A DNA stretch of 64,000 bases from Phaeobacter gallaeciensis (GCF_001678945.1 NZ_CP015124.1:2952001-3016000), one strand, 5' to 3'; counted from the stretch's first letter, positions 1 through 8,412 are shown. The notes: generated by a model from the letters alone, not told the origin. A program made the numbers and translations.

Positions 1-19
1 GATTTGGGAGGAGAGGGCA

Positions 20-1519
20 ATGGAACGATGGCATGATTTACTGGCCGCTCAGGTGGCCGAGCGGCCGGAGGCTGCGGCCTTTTCCGACAGCGGCGGCACG
101 GCCTGGAGCTATGCCGAGCTTTCGACAGCCGTAGAGGCGGTGGCAGACAATCTGCGCAAGGTTGGCGTGCAGCCGCGTGACCGGGTCATGGTCTTGTCGG
201 AAAACTGCTGCGCGGCGGTGGCAGCGATGCTGGGCGCCTCGCGGATCGGGGCCATAGCCGTGCCGGTCAATGCAAGGATGAGCGCGGGGGAAGTGGACCG
301 GATCCTGTCCCACGCGCGCCCGGCGGCGGTGCTGTGCACCTCTGCAATTTCCCCCGAGGCTGCGGCCCATGCCGCGCGGCTTGAGGCACGCGAGATCAGT
401 GGCGCCTTTGGCACTCTGCATCTGGCCTGTCTCTATGCCTCAAATCCCGATGCACCGGAGGAGGTTGCGGTTCTGCTTTACACCACTGGCACCACGGGCG
501 CGCCAAAGGGGGTGATGCTGACCCATGCGAACCTGCTGTTTGGCGGCAAATCCTCGGCCGAGCTGCGCGATATGGGACCGGGAGATGTGATCTATGGCGT
601 GTTGCCGATGACCCATGTCTTTGGTCTGGCTTCAGTGATGACGGCGGCGATCCTGTCCGGGGCCGAGGTCTGGCTGGAGGTGCGTTTCTCGGCGGCGAAA
701 CTCTATGAGGCGCTGCGCCGGGGCGTAACGCGTCTGGCGGCGGTGCCGCAGATGCACGCGCTGGTGATGCAATACGCCAAGGAACAGGGGCTGGAACGGC
801 TTGGCAGCGAGGTCTTGCAGTACGTTTCCTCCGGGGCGGCGCCGCTGGATCCCGAATGGAAGCGCAAGGCCGAAGGGTTTTACGGGGTGGCCCTGCAGAA
901 TGGCTATGGAATGACCGAGACCACTGCCGGGGTCTGCGCCACCAAGAACAGCCAGTTGGGGGATCCTGACATTTCCACCGGTCCGCCGATGCCCGGGGTC
1001 GAGGTGCGCATCGATGAGAGCGTTCCGGGCGGTGGCGATGGGCTGGGAGAGGTTCTGGCGCGTGGGCCGAACATCATGCTGGGCTATTATCGCAACCCCG
1101 AGGAAACCGCCAAAGTTCTGGACGCAGAAGGCTGGATGCACACCGGTGACATGGGCCGTCTGGACGCGCGCGGGTTCCTGCATATCGAGGGGCGCTCGAA
1201 GGAGTTGATCATCCACGGTGGTTTCAATGTCTTCCCGCCCGAGGTGGAGGCGGCGCTGAATGCCCATCCGCAGGTGGTGCAATCTGCCGTGGTCGGGCGC
1301 AGGGTCAGCAGCGATGAAGAGGTTCTGGCCTTTGTGCAGGTGGTGCCGGGCGATGCGCCGGATCCGGCAGAGCTGATGGCATTCGTGCGCGGTCAGCTGG
1401 CCGGATACAAATGTCCGGCGCAGATCATCCTGGTCGAAGCCTTGCCTGCGGCCCCGACGGGCAAGATCCTGAAGCACAAATTGCTGGAGACTTTTGCGGA
1501 CCGGCTGCAAGAGGCGTGA
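20..1519 (+). CDS. acyl-CoA synthetase (class I adenylate-forming ligase)
   Basis: The 499-residue protein belongs to the ANL family, which activates a carboxylic acid with ATP and transfers the acyl group to CoA. The phosphate-binding loop TTGTTGAPKG lies near residue 155, the core motif GYGMTETT near 295, the hinge region HTGDMG near 375, and the C-terminal catalytic lysine sits in PTGKILKHK near 480. Length is normal for a medium/long-chain or aryl acyl-CoA ligase and there is no signal peptide. The ATG at 20 follows a good GGAGGAGAGGG ribosome site. The acyl substrate cannot be read from the sequence. The gene is followed by a hairpin-rich spacer rather than an operon partner, and its upstream context lies outside the window. 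Confidence 0.88.
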   Translation: MERWHDLLAAQVAERPEAAAFSDSGGTAWSYAELSTAVEAVADNLRKVGVQPRDRVMVLSENCCAAVAAMLGASRIGAIAVPVNARMSAGEVDRILSHARPAAVLCTSAISPEAAAHAARLEAREISGAFGTLHLACLYASNPDAPEEVAVLLYTTGTTGAPKGVMLTHANLLFGGKSSAELRDMGPGDVIYGVLPMTHVFGLASVMTAAILSGAEVWLEVRFSAAKLYEALRRGVTRLAAVPQMHALVMQYAKEQGLERLGSEVLQYVSSGAAPLDPEWKRKAEGFYGVALQNGYGMTETTAGVCATKNSQLGDPDISTGPPMPGVEVRIDESVPGGGDGLGEVLARGPNIMLGYYRNPEETAKVLDAEGWMHTGDMGRLDARGFLHIEGRSKELIIHGGFNVFPPEVEAALNAHPQVVQSAVVGRRVSSDEEVLAFVQVVPGDAPDPAELMAFVRGQLAGYKCPAQIILVEALPAAPTGKILKHKLLETFADRLQEA

Positions 1520-1521
1520 GC

Positions 1522-1602
1522 GGGGCGCTCCCGTCCCCGGACGGGCGGCCTGCGGGGCAGGCCTTGTGCGGGGTTGGGCGTGGCGCCGCTGCGCGGCGCA
1601 GG
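1522..1602 (+). repeat. intergenic structured repeat, copy 1
   Basis: This is one of three related intergenic blocks in the window (others at 7603-7684 and, inverted, 8940-9010). The shared parts are a GCTCCCG(C/T)CC block and a GGTTGGGC...GGCGCCGCTGCGCGGCGC block (here 1572-1599). Between them is a variable hairpin, here GGCCTGC/GCAGGCC at 1547-1563. It starts directly after the stop codon of the acyl-CoA ligase, so it could act as a 3'-end or REP-like element. Confidence 0.6.
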
Positions 1603-1771
1603 GAAAGATCTGCTGAGAGGCGTTTCAGGGGCAGGTCTGCCCTGAAAGCGCGACGCCCAGTGTTGGGCCAGGAGAGCGCCGCCTCAAGGGTAAACCGCGC
1701 CGTTGGCGCGGCTGCAGGCGCAGCCCTTGACCCGCCGCTCTCCCTCAGATGCCGTCTCCGATGGAGACGGC
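1603..1771. other. array of hairpins between ligase and rpe
   Basis: The spacer holds no credible gene but several inverted repeats. TTTCAGG/CCTGAAA lies at 1623-1647, GCCCA/TGGGC at 1655-1668, and CCGCGCC/GGCGCGG at 1695-1711 inside an outer TCAAGGG/CCCTTGA pair at 1684-1730. GCCGTCTCC/GGAGACGGC with a three-base loop lies at 1751-1771. The last one sits 20 bases beyond the rpe stop on the minus strand and may end rpe transcription, although no T-run follows. Confidence 0.55.
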
Positions 1772-1790
1772 GGCAGGAGGGGAGGTTCCC

Positions 1791-2480
1791 TCAGGTCCAG
1801 GTGCCTTCGGCGGCGGCGCGGATGGCGCGGATGTTTTCGCCATAGACGCCCGGGTTATCGACCGAGCCGCCGCGGAAGACCGCAGAGCCGGCCACCAGCA
1901 CATCGGCGCCGACCTTGGTCACCAGCGGTGCGGTGCTGGGATCAACACCGCCGTCGATTTCAATATGCACGGGACGGTCGCCGATCATCTGGCGCAGCGT
2001 CGCGATCTTGCCGGTCATGTCGATGAATTTCTGCCCTCCAAAGCCCGGATTTACCGTCATCACGCAGATCAGGTCGGTGAGGTCGAGAAGATGCGCCACA
2101 GCCTCGGCCGGGGTGCCGGGATTGAGTGCAACGCCTGCCTTCATGCCTGCCGCGCGAATGGCTTGCAGAGTGCGGTGAATATGCGGGCCTGCCTCGACAT
2201 GGGCGGTCAGAACATCGGCGCCCGCATCGGCATAGGCGTCGATATAGGGATCCACCGGCGCGATCATCAAATGCACATCCATCACCGTTTTCACATGCGG
2301 GCGGAAGGCTTTGACCGCTGCGGGGCCAAAGGTGAGGTTCGGCACGAAATGCCCGTCCATCACGTCCACATGGACCCAGTCGGCGCCTTCGGCCTCGATG
2401 GCCTGGATTTCCTGGCCGAAGTTGGCGAAATCGGCGGAGAGGATGGAGGGGGCGATCTTAACACTGCGGTCAAAGGACAT
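1791..2480 (-). CDS. rpe: ribulose-phosphate 3-epimerase
   Basis: The 229-residue TIM-barrel enzyme interconverts D-ribulose 5-phosphate and D-xylulose 5-phosphate in the pentose phosphate and Calvin-type pathways. Visible family signatures are the N-terminal KIAPSILSADFANFG, the DVMDGHFVPNLTFGP block carrying metal and catalytic residues, the MTVNPGFGGQKF loop and the C-terminal EIDGGVDPSTAP segment. Length matches the family. The reading frame is open further upstream, but the ATG at 2480 gives the conserved start and lies behind a GGAA purine stretch, so the longer version is rejected. It is transcribed away from the divergent phn operon. Confidence 0.95.
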   Translation of the reverse strand: MSFDRSVKIAPSILSADFANFGQEIQAIEAEGADWVHVDVMDGHFVPNLTFGPAAVKAFRPHVKTVMDVHLMIAPVDPYIDAYADAGADVLTAHVEAGPHIHRTLQAIRAAGMKAGVALNPGTPAEAVAHLLDLTDLICVMTVNPGFGGQKFIDMTGKIATLRQMIGDRPVHIEIDGGVDPSTAPLVTKVGADVLVAGSAVFRGGSVDNPGVYGENIRAIRAAAEGTWT

Positions 2481-2661
2481 GGGAGGGGTTCCTGCATACT
2501 GGGGCGCTGGTGGAGGGTCTTCTGCGCATATAGACTGGCGCGGGCGCGGTTTACAGGGGGCAGTTTGTCCTTGCCCGCTATTTCCCCCCGTTGCCCTGTG
2601 GCCCGTGGCCCTTGGTGCGCTCTGTGACGCGGGCATGACGGTTTTGGCACCGCGGGGCGGT

Positions 2662-2700
2662 CCGCGTTACAAATAATTCACCGCGATTACACAAATGATT
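2662..2700. promoter_or_regulatory. direct repeats upstream of phnC
   Basis: Two near-copies of CCGCG(A)TTAC(A)AAATnATT start at 2662 and 2681, in the AT-rich part of the rpe-phnC spacer 45-85 bases before phnC. Tandem direct repeats here fit a regulator site. A Pho box is expected for phosphonate uptake genes, but I cannot match its consensus convincingly. Confidence 0.35.
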
Positions 2701-2745
2701 TGAGGAGCACCGTTAGGCAGTCCCGGAAACGAACGGGGGCCGATT

Positions 2746-3570
2746 GTGCTGCGCATACAAAAACTCACCAAACGCTTTGGCGACAAGACCGCGGTGGATA
2801 CCGCGACTCTCGACATCGACAAGCCCTGCATGATCGGCATTATCGGCCGCTCCGGTGCGGGAAAATCGACCCTGCTGCGCATGATCAACCGTTTGGGCGA
2901 TGCCAGTGAAGGGCAGATCCTGTTCGAAGGGCGCGATGTGACCCGGCTGAAAGGGCGTGAGAAGCGCGCCTGGCAGTCGGACTGCGCGATGATCTTTCAG
3001 CAGTTCAACCTGGTGCCGCGCATGGATGTGGTGTCGAACGTGCTGCATGGCACGCTCAACCGCCGCTCGGCGCTGGCGACCATGTTCAACCTATATCCGA
3101 TGGAAGACATCCACCGGGCGATCGACATTCTGGACCGTCTGGGCATTGCCGAACACGCGGCCAAGCGGGCCGAGGCCTTGTCGGGCGGGCAGCAACAGCG
3201 CGTCGCCATCGCCCGCGCCCTGATGCAGGACCCGAAGATCATCCTGGCGGATGAACCCATTGCCTCACTCGATCCGATGAATGCCCAGACCGTGATGGAG
3301 GCGCTGCGCCGCATCCACGAAGAAGACGGGCGCACCGTCATCGCCAACCTCCACACGCTGGATACCGCGCGCCGCTATTGCGACCGGGTGGTGGGGATGC
3401 GGGACGGGCGCATCGTCTTTGACGGGCTACCCGAGCAGCTGACCACCGGCGTTGCCCGCGAGATCTACGGCGCCGGCGCCGATTTCTCAGAAGCCGCGAC
3501 ATCCACCGAGATCGAAACGCTGACGCGTACCGAAGGCCCCATCCGAGAGGCCGAGGCCGCCGCGCTCTGA
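2746..3570 (+). CDS. phnC: phosphonate ABC transporter, ATP-binding protein
   Basis: The 274-residue ATPase powers phosphonate import. Walker [10 protein letters not shown] is near residue 38, the Q-loop MIFQQFNLV near 85, the signature [15 protein letters not shown] near 145 and Walker [13 protein letters not shown] near 165. The start is GTG at 2746 behind a GGGGG stretch; no better start is in frame. It is the first gene of phnC-phnD-phnE-phnE-transferase, all on the plus strand with short spacing. A perfect 8-bp hairpin separates it from phnD. Confidence 0.93.
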   Translation: MLRIQKLTKRFGDKTAVDTATLDIDKPCMIGIIGRSGAGKSTLLRMINRLGDASEGQILFEGRDVTRLKGREKRAWQSDCAMIFQQFNLVPRMDVVSNVLHGTLNRRSALATMFNLYPMEDIHRAIDILDRLGIAEHAAKRAEALSGGQQQRVAIARALMQDPKIILADEPIASLDPMNAQTVMEALRRIHEEDGRTVIANLHTLDTARRYCDRVVGMRDGRIVFDGLPEQLTTGVAREIYGAGADFSEAATSTEIETLTRTEGPIREAEAAAL

Positions 3571-3590
3571 TCTTCACCCTCTTTCATCAT

Positions 3591-3611
3591 CCCAAAGCAC
3601 GAGGCTTTGGG
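3591..3611 (+). other. intercistronic hairpin phnC-phnD
   Basis: CCCAAAGC and GCTTTGGG form a perfect 8-bp stem around a five-base loop between phnC and phnD. No T-run follows, so it is more likely an RNA processing or stabilising element than a terminator. Confidence 0.55.
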
Positions 3612-3638
3612 CCCAAACCAAACCGGAGTGACCTAGAG

Positions 3639-4541
3639 ATGAAAAAACTGATTGCTGCCGCCCTGATGACAACTGCCCTGACCACACCGGTCATGGCCGA
3701 GGACATTCAGGAATTCCGCATCGGCATCCTTGGCGGTGAAAACGCCCAGGACCGCATGAACAACAACGAGTGCCTGCGCGCCAAGACCGAAGATCTGCTG
3801 GGCGTCGAAACCAAGCTGTTCGCCCCCGCTGATTATAACGGCGTGATCCAGGGTCTGTTGGGCGGCACCATCGACATGGCCTGGCTGGGCGCCTCTGGCT
3901 ATGCCAAGACCTTCCTGTCCGACCCCGAAGCGGTTGAGCCGATCCTGGTGAAAGTGAACAACGACGGTGGCTACGGCTACTACTCGGTTGGTTTTGCCCG
4001 CAAGGACAGCGGCATCACCGCGCTGGAAGACGTCAAAGGCAAGGTCTTCGGCTTTGGCGATCCCAACTCCACCTCCGGCTTCCTGATCCCCTCGATCGAG
4101 ATCCCGCAGGCAACCGGCGCCAGCATGACCTCGGGCGACTACTTTGGTGAAGTGAAGTTCACCGGCGGTCACGAGCAGACCATCGTTGCGGTCAACAACG
4201 GCGATATCGACGCCGGTGTGACCTGGGCCGACGGCCTGGGCAACTGGGAAGACGGCTACAACTCCGGCGCCCTGCGCAAGGCGGTTGATGCCGGTCTCGT
4301 CGACATGAACGACCTGGTCAAAATCTGGCAGTCCAAGCCGATCCCGGAAGGCCCCGTTGTTCTGCGCAAGGACCTGCCTGAAAACGTCAAGGTCAAGATG
4401 ACCGGCCTGATGGCAAGCCTCAAATCCATGGATGCAGATTGCTTCTACGGTGTGGCCGCGGGTGAAGCCAAAGGCTTCATGCCGATCACCCACGATGCCT
4501 ACGAGGTGATCATCGAAGCACGCAAATTGAAGTCCAACTGA
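3639..4541 (+). CDS. phnD: phosphonate ABC transporter, substrate-binding protein
   Basis: The 300-residue periplasmic binding protein has a typical Sec signal peptide (MKKLIAAALMTTALTTPVMA, cleavage before EDIQEF). PhnD-family features include the segment MAWLGASGYAKTF and VKVNNDGGYGYYSVGF in the first lobe, FGDPNSTSGFLIPS (anion-binding turn) near 145, and AGVTWADGLGNW near 190. It delivers phosphonates to the PhnE permeases. Hairpins flank the gene on both sides, an arrangement often seen where the binding protein is made in excess over the membrane components. Confidence 0.94.
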   Translation: MKKLIAAALMTTALTTPVMAEDIQEFRIGILGGENAQDRMNNNECLRAKTEDLLGVETKLFAPADYNGVIQGLLGGTIDMAWLGASGYAKTFLSDPEAVEPILVKVNNDGGYGYYSVGFARKDSGITALEDVKGKVFGFGDPNSTSGFLIPSIEIPQATGASMTSGDYFGEVKFTGGHEQTIVAVNNGDIDAGVTWADGLGNWEDGYNSGALRKAVDAGLVDMNDLVKIWQSKPIPEGPVVLRKDLPENVKVKMTGLMASLKSMDADCFYGVAAGEAKGFMPITHDAYEVIIEARKLKSN

Positions 4542-4558
4542 TTTTAGGACCAACGCGG

Positions 4559-4586
4559 CGGGGTCCGGTCTTTGTGCCGGGCCCCG
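4559..4586 (+). other. intercistronic hairpin phnD-phnE
   Basis: CGGGGTCCGG and CCGGGCCCCG form a 10-bp stem (one G-U pair) with an eight-base loop just after phnD. No T-run follows. Its position after the binding-protein gene suggests partial termination or 3' protection of the phnD message. Confidence 0.6.
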
Positions 4587-4668
4587 TATTCCTCTGACGC
4601 GCGCCCTTGCAGGGGCGTCCCTGCGATCAGAGGCCCATCCGAACACCAATATATCCCCAGGAAACCCC

Positions 4669-5550
4669 ATGGCAGATCTGACAGCGGCCCCGCCTTCCGG
4701 TGCCTCCTCGACCGAGGCCATCCGCGCCGAATATGTCGACCTCACCCGGCGCAAGCGTCTTTACGGGTCGATCCTTCTGATCGTCTTTGTTGCCATGATG
4801 GTGGCGGGGTTCCGCACGGCAGATGACCGCAATGCCGGGTCGTTTGCCGACGGCTTCACCCGTATTTTCGACTACCCGGCCGAGGTGCTGAGCGAAGCTG
4901 CCGAGAAGGTGACAGAGCTGCCCGGCCAGGTGGTGCATTTCTTCCCGGCGCTGGTGGAGACGCTGAATATCGCGGCGGCCTCGACCCTGATCGGTGCCAT
5001 CTTCGGCACGCTTCTGTCGCTCTTGGCGACGCGGGGCATGGCGCTCTGGCCATCGCTGATCCCGGTCTTTCGCCGGGTGATGGATATCTGCCGGGCGATC
5101 CCGGAAATCGTCATCGCGCTGGTGCTGATCTTCCTCCTGGGTGGTGGCCCGGTGCCTGCCATGATCGCCATTGCCATCCACACGGCGGGGGCATTGGGCA
5201 AGCTGTTTTCCGAGGTGAACGAAAACGCCTCGCTGAAGCCGGTCGAAGGCCTGTCCTCGGTCGGGGCCACCTGGGCACAGCGCATGTGGCTTGGCGTCAT
5301 CCCGCAGGTGGGGCCGAACTATGTCAGCTATGCGCTGCTGCGGTTTGAAATCAACATTCGCGCGTCGGCGATCCTTGGCTTCGTCGGCGCGGGCGGCATC
5401 GGCTACGAGCTGAAGAACGCCATGTCCTGGGGCAAGGGCCGCTACGACGAGGCCGCAGCCATCTTTATCCTCCTGTTCGTCACCATCGTCGTGGTCGATC
5501 AGATCTCTGGCAAGCTGCGTGACCGGCTGATCAATGGAGCCAAACAATGA
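4669..5550 (+). CDS. phnE: phosphonate ABC transporter, permease PhnE (first)
   Basis: The 293-residue inner-membrane permease has one N-terminal membrane segment (LLIVFVAMMVAGF, near 40) and a BPD-type permease core from about residue 95 to 280. The coupling-helix region EGLSSVGATWAQRMWLGVIPQ near 200 is the usual EAA-like motif that contacts PhnC. It pairs with the next gene to form a heterodimeric channel. Its end overlaps the next start by four bases (ATGA), indicating translational coupling. Confidence 0.92.
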   Translation: MADLTAAPPSGASSTEAIRAEYVDLTRRKRLYGSILLIVFVAMMVAGFRTADDRNAGSFADGFTRIFDYPAEVLSEAAEKVTELPGQVVHFFPALVETLNIAAASTLIGAIFGTLLSLLATRGMALWPSLIPVFRRVMDICRAIPEIVIALVLIFLLGGGPVPAMIAIAIHTAGALGKLFSEVNENASLKPVEGLSSVGATWAQRMWLGVIPQVGPNYVSYALLRFEINIRASAILGFVGAGGIGYELKNAMSWGKGRYDEAAAIFILLFVTIVVVDQISGKLRDRLINGAKQ

Positions 5551-6944
5551 CGACTCTGGATGTGAACCCGGGTGCAGGCGCGCGCCGTGACGCCGCCGCG
5601 CTGAAGCAGGAGATGGCGGGGCTGTTCCGCACCAAGAAGCTGACGGCCTTTGCGGTGCCGCTGGTGGTGCTGGTCTATATGGCCTATGTCTTTTTCGCCT
5701 TCGACGTGCCGGGCCTGTGGGAGCGTGCCAGTCTTGAAAACGCCCGCACTCTTGTCAGCGACAGCTACAGCTACAAGACCCATGTGACGCGCGACAACCG
5801 CGATGCCTCTGTCTCGGTCGCTATCGAAGGTGAGCGTAAGGGCAGCTATCCCGAAGGCGAGGCGCCGGATTGGGTGAGCCTTGGCGAAACCACGGTGATC
5901 GATCTGGAAAACGGCCATACCGTGCGCTTTGGACCTGAAACCGTGGAATATGACATTCCCGGCTACGGCACCGTGCGCGCCACCCCCAGCCGAAGCGCCG
6001 GGGTGCAGGCCGAGTTTCCCGCGGGCGATGTACCGGACTGGATCAGCTCATCGAAGAACCGTCTGGCGATCAAGACCGACGCAGGCCGTCTGACAGTGAC
6101 CCGCAACCGCTCTGAAGTGTTCCGCTATTTCACCGGCTGGGAGCTGTTCTTCTTTACCCTCGACAGTCCCTATCACGGGATGAGCGCTTCGGCGCTGTTG
6201 GGCCGCGCAGTGTCGGGTGAAGCGGGCGCGATCTTCAACGACTTCTGGACCAACAAGATGTGGCGCCATCAGGATGTGGCCTGGGCCATTGGGGAAACCC
6301 TGCTGATGGCCTTCCTCGGCACCATCGGTGCAGGCATCGTGGCGTTGCCGCTTGCCTTCCTTGCAACCCGCAACTTTATGCCGATCCGCACCCTGCGGTT
6401 CGCCACCCGCCGCCTGTTCGATTTCGTGCGCGGGGTGGACAGCCTGATCTGGACCGTGGTTCTGGCACGCGCATTCGGACCCGGTCCGCTGACCGGTGCG
6501 CTGGCGATCCTGGTGACCGATACCGGCACCTTCGGCAAGATCTTCTCGGAGGCGCTGGAGAATGTCGATGAAAAGCAGATCGAAGGCGTGGCCTCGACCG
6601 GTGCCAAACCGGTGCAGCGCTATCGGTTCGGGGTAATCCCGCAGGTGACCCCGGTTCTGCTGTCGCAGCTGCTCTACTTCCTTGAATCCAACACCCGCAG
6701 CGCCACGATCATCGGCGCCATCACTGGCGGCGGTATCGGCCTTTTGCTGACCCAGGCGATCATCACCCAGAAGGACTGGGAAGAGGTGGCCTATTACATC
6801 GTGCTGATCATCGTGATGGTGATGCTGATGGACTGGTTCTCGGGCATGTTGCGCCGCCGCCTGATCCAGGGCGATCCCGGCAAGCCGCGCCGGGACAAGG
6901 CGAAGAAGGGCGAGAAGAAGAAGATGCCCTTCGTGCTGCCCTGA
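5547..6944 (+). CDS. phnE: phosphonate ABC transporter, permease PhnE (second, with extra domain)
   Basis: This 465-residue permease is much longer than the 293-residue partner. After an initial membrane helix (about residues 31-52) there is a hydrophilic region of roughly 150 residues before the permease core, which starts near 240. The core carries the EAA-like motif EGVASTGAKPVQRYRFGVIPQ near 348. The insert contains two PDW(V/I)S stretches (near 108 and 156), which suggests an internal duplication. By topology the insert should be periplasmic. The C-terminus is very basic (KPRRDKAKKGEKKK). It overlaps the first phnE by ATGA. Confidence 0.88.
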   Translation: MTTLDVNPGAGARRDAAALKQEMAGLFRTKKLTAFAVPLVVLVYMAYVFFAFDVPGLWERASLENARTLVSDSYSYKTHVTRDNRDASVSVAIEGERKGSYPEGEAPDWVSLGETTVIDLENGHTVRFGPETVEYDIPGYGTVRATPSRSAGVQAEFPAGDVPDWISSSKNRLAIKTDAGRLTVTRNRSEVFRYFTGWELFFFTLDSPYHGMSASALLGRAVSGEAGAIFNDFWTNKMWRHQDVAWAIGETLLMAFLGTIGAGIVALPLAFLATRNFMPIRTLRFATRRLFDFVRGVDSLIWTVVLARAFGPGPLTGALAILVTDTGTFGKIFSEALENVDEKQIEGVASTGAKPVQRYRFGVIPQVTPVLLSQLLYFLESNTRSATIIGAITGGGIGLLLTQAIITQKDWEEVAYYIVLIIVMVMLMDWFSGMLRRRLIQGDPGKPRRDKAKKGEKKKMPFVLP

Positions 6945-6946
6945 GT

Positions 6947-7591
6947 ATGCAAGAGACCGGAACAGGAAAACAGACCATGGCCCGCCTTCAGGCAGATCAG
7001 CCGTTCATCCATCCCGATTGCCAGATCACCGGTAGCCATTTCGGTGCCTATGTGGAGATCGGCGCAGGCAGCCGCATCGCGAACAGCCGCTTTGGCGACT
7101 ACAGCTATTGCGACCGCACCTGCGATATCGCCAATGCGGAGGTGGGGAAGTTTGCCAATATCGCCAGCTTCACCCGCATCGGGGCGACGGATCACCCGAT
7201 TGAGAAGGCGTCATTGCATCACTTCCTGTATCGGTCTGCCGACTATTGGGATGATGCCGGGGTCGATGAGGACTGGTTTGCCCATCGCGCCAGCCGCATG
7301 GCCCATATCGGCCACGACACCTGGATCGGCCACGGCGCGATGATCAAGCCCGAGGTCACCATCGGCCACGGCGCAGTTGTGGCGTCAGGTTCGGTCGTAA
7401 CCAAGGATGTTGCGCCCTACACCATCGTCGGCGGTAACACTGCCCGCCTGATCCGCCGTCGCTACCCTGAACCAGTGGCCGAAGCGATGATGGATCTTGC
7501 CTGGTGGGACTGGGACAATACCACCCTTAGGGCCGCTTTGCCCGATTTCCGCGCACTGCGGGCCGAAGAGTTCCTCGAAAAATACGCCTGA
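6947..7591 (+). CDS. phosphonate-cluster hexapeptide-repeat transferase
   Basis: The 214-residue protein is a left-handed beta-helix acyltransferase-like protein of the type found in phosphonate gene clusters. Isoleucine-rich hexapeptide turns run from about residue 25 to 75 (IGAGSRIANSRFGDYSY) and again near 125-165 (IGHDTWIGHGAMIKPEVTIG, VVASGSVVTKDVAPY). The C-terminal GGNTARLIRRRYP is typical of the XAT/CAT-like branch. It starts two bases after phnE, so it is co-transcribed. ATG codons at 6947 and 6977 are both possible; homologous folds favour the later one, but the first is kept. The exact acyl acceptor is unknown. Confidence 0.8.
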   Translation: MQETGTGKQTMARLQADQPFIHPDCQITGSHFGAYVEIGAGSRIANSRFGDYSYCDRTCDIANAEVGKFANIASFTRIGATDHPIEKASLHHFLYRSADYWDDAGVDEDWFAHRASRMAHIGHDTWIGHGAMIKPEVTIGHGAVVASGSVVTKDVAPYTIVGGNTARLIRRRYPEPVAEAMMDLAWWDWDNTTLRAALPDFRALRAEEFLEKYA

Positions 7592-7602
7592 TTTCAGATG
7601 CG

Positions 7603-7684
7603 CGGGGGTGCTCCCGCCCGTGTCTGGCCCTTCTGTGAGAAGGGCCGGCCCGGTTGGGCCGGGCGCCGCTTGCGCGGCGCCGGG
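7603..7684 (+). repeat. intergenic structured repeat, copy 2
   Basis: This copy of the three-copy element lies 12 bases after the last phn-operon gene. GCTCCCGCCC is at 7610-7619, the variable hairpin GGCCCTTCT/AGAAGGGCC (9 bp, GTG loop) at 7626-7646, and the conserved GGTTGGGC...GGCGC block at 7652-7680. Confidence 0.62.
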
Positions 7685-7771
7685 GATATTAGGGTGGCGT
7701 TGTAGGCGTTTGCAAAGTGTGTTGGGCGGGTTTGAGCACGGCGGAGATCACGATGCATACGGCACCGTTTT

Positions 7772-8362
7772 TCATGTGGATCGAAGAGACGCGATCAACG
7801 CGCTGACCATCTCGGATGCGTTGTGTTTCAAAGGGTCTCTCACACTGTCGGCAAGTCCGAACATGAGCAGCAATCCCAGGACCGCCGAGTGTATCGCCAG
7901 GGCTTCCTGACGCACGCCTTTTGCATCGCTGTCCAGCCTATCCGCAAGGGCGCCGTACATCCTGTCGGTCACAGGGTGAATCTTGTCTAGCAGCGCGGCA
8001 TCGTGAGAGGCTTTGACGCTTTGCTTGATGGTCTGCGGCAACAGATACATCATCCGAAATCGGTCGAGGTCCTCAAAATGAAATCCGGCGATGGCTCTGA
8101 CAAATGCCTCGACGGCCTCATCGCGCCTCGTGGTCCCGGACACCGACTGTATTGCGGTTTCCGCTTCAGCCTCAAGCCACGGAAGAAACATCGCGGCGAG
8201 CAGGTCATGCTTGCTTGGATACCAGTAGAGCACCGCTTGTTTCGTGCACCCCAGACGACGGGCTATCGCATCGAACGATACCGCCGCCAGACCTTCGGAT
8301 GCCAACAGGTCGCGAGCGGTTTCCAAAATCTGATCACTTGTATTCTTGTGCGGCATCGACAC
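7772..8362 (-). CDS. TetR family transcriptional regulator
   Basis: The 196-residue protein starts with a TetR DNA-binding domain (residues about 8-55). The recognition helix is in AIARRLGCTKQAVLYWYPSK, followed by an all-helical ligand-binding region. It is divergent from a MAPEG-family gene, and two copies of a CTTACCAATGGTAAG-type inverted repeat lie between them, so it very likely represses itself and that gene. The start is GTG at 8362 or ATG at 8356; the sequence does not decide. The ligand is unknown. Confidence 0.88.
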   Translation of the reverse strand: MSMPHKNTSDQILETARDLLASEGLAAVSFDAIARRLGCTKQAVLYWYPSKHDLLAAMFLPWLEAEAETAIQSVSGTTRRDEAVEAFVRAIAGFHFEDLDRFRMMYLLPQTIKQSVKASHDAALLDKIHPVTDRMYGALADRLDSDAKGVRQEALAIHSAVLGLLLMFGLADSVRDPLKHNASEMVSALIASLRST

Positions 8363-8374
8363 GATCCTTGACTG

Positions 8375-8412
8375 CTTACCAATGGTAAGATACTTTGTTT
8401 ACCAATGGTAAG
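8375..8412. promoter_or_regulatory. double TetR operator
   Basis: CTTACCAATGGTAAG at 8375-8389 and TTTACCAATGGTAAG at 8398-8412 are near-identical 15-bp inverted repeats, 23 bp apart centre to centre. They occupy the divergent spacer between the TetR gene and the MAPEG-like gene. The spacing puts both sites on roughly the same DNA face, consistent with binding of two dimers. Confidence 0.75.

Noticed and set aside
3633-4754. A 373-codon minus-strand frame over phnD
   Set aside because: It is opposite phnD, which has a signal peptide and family motifs.
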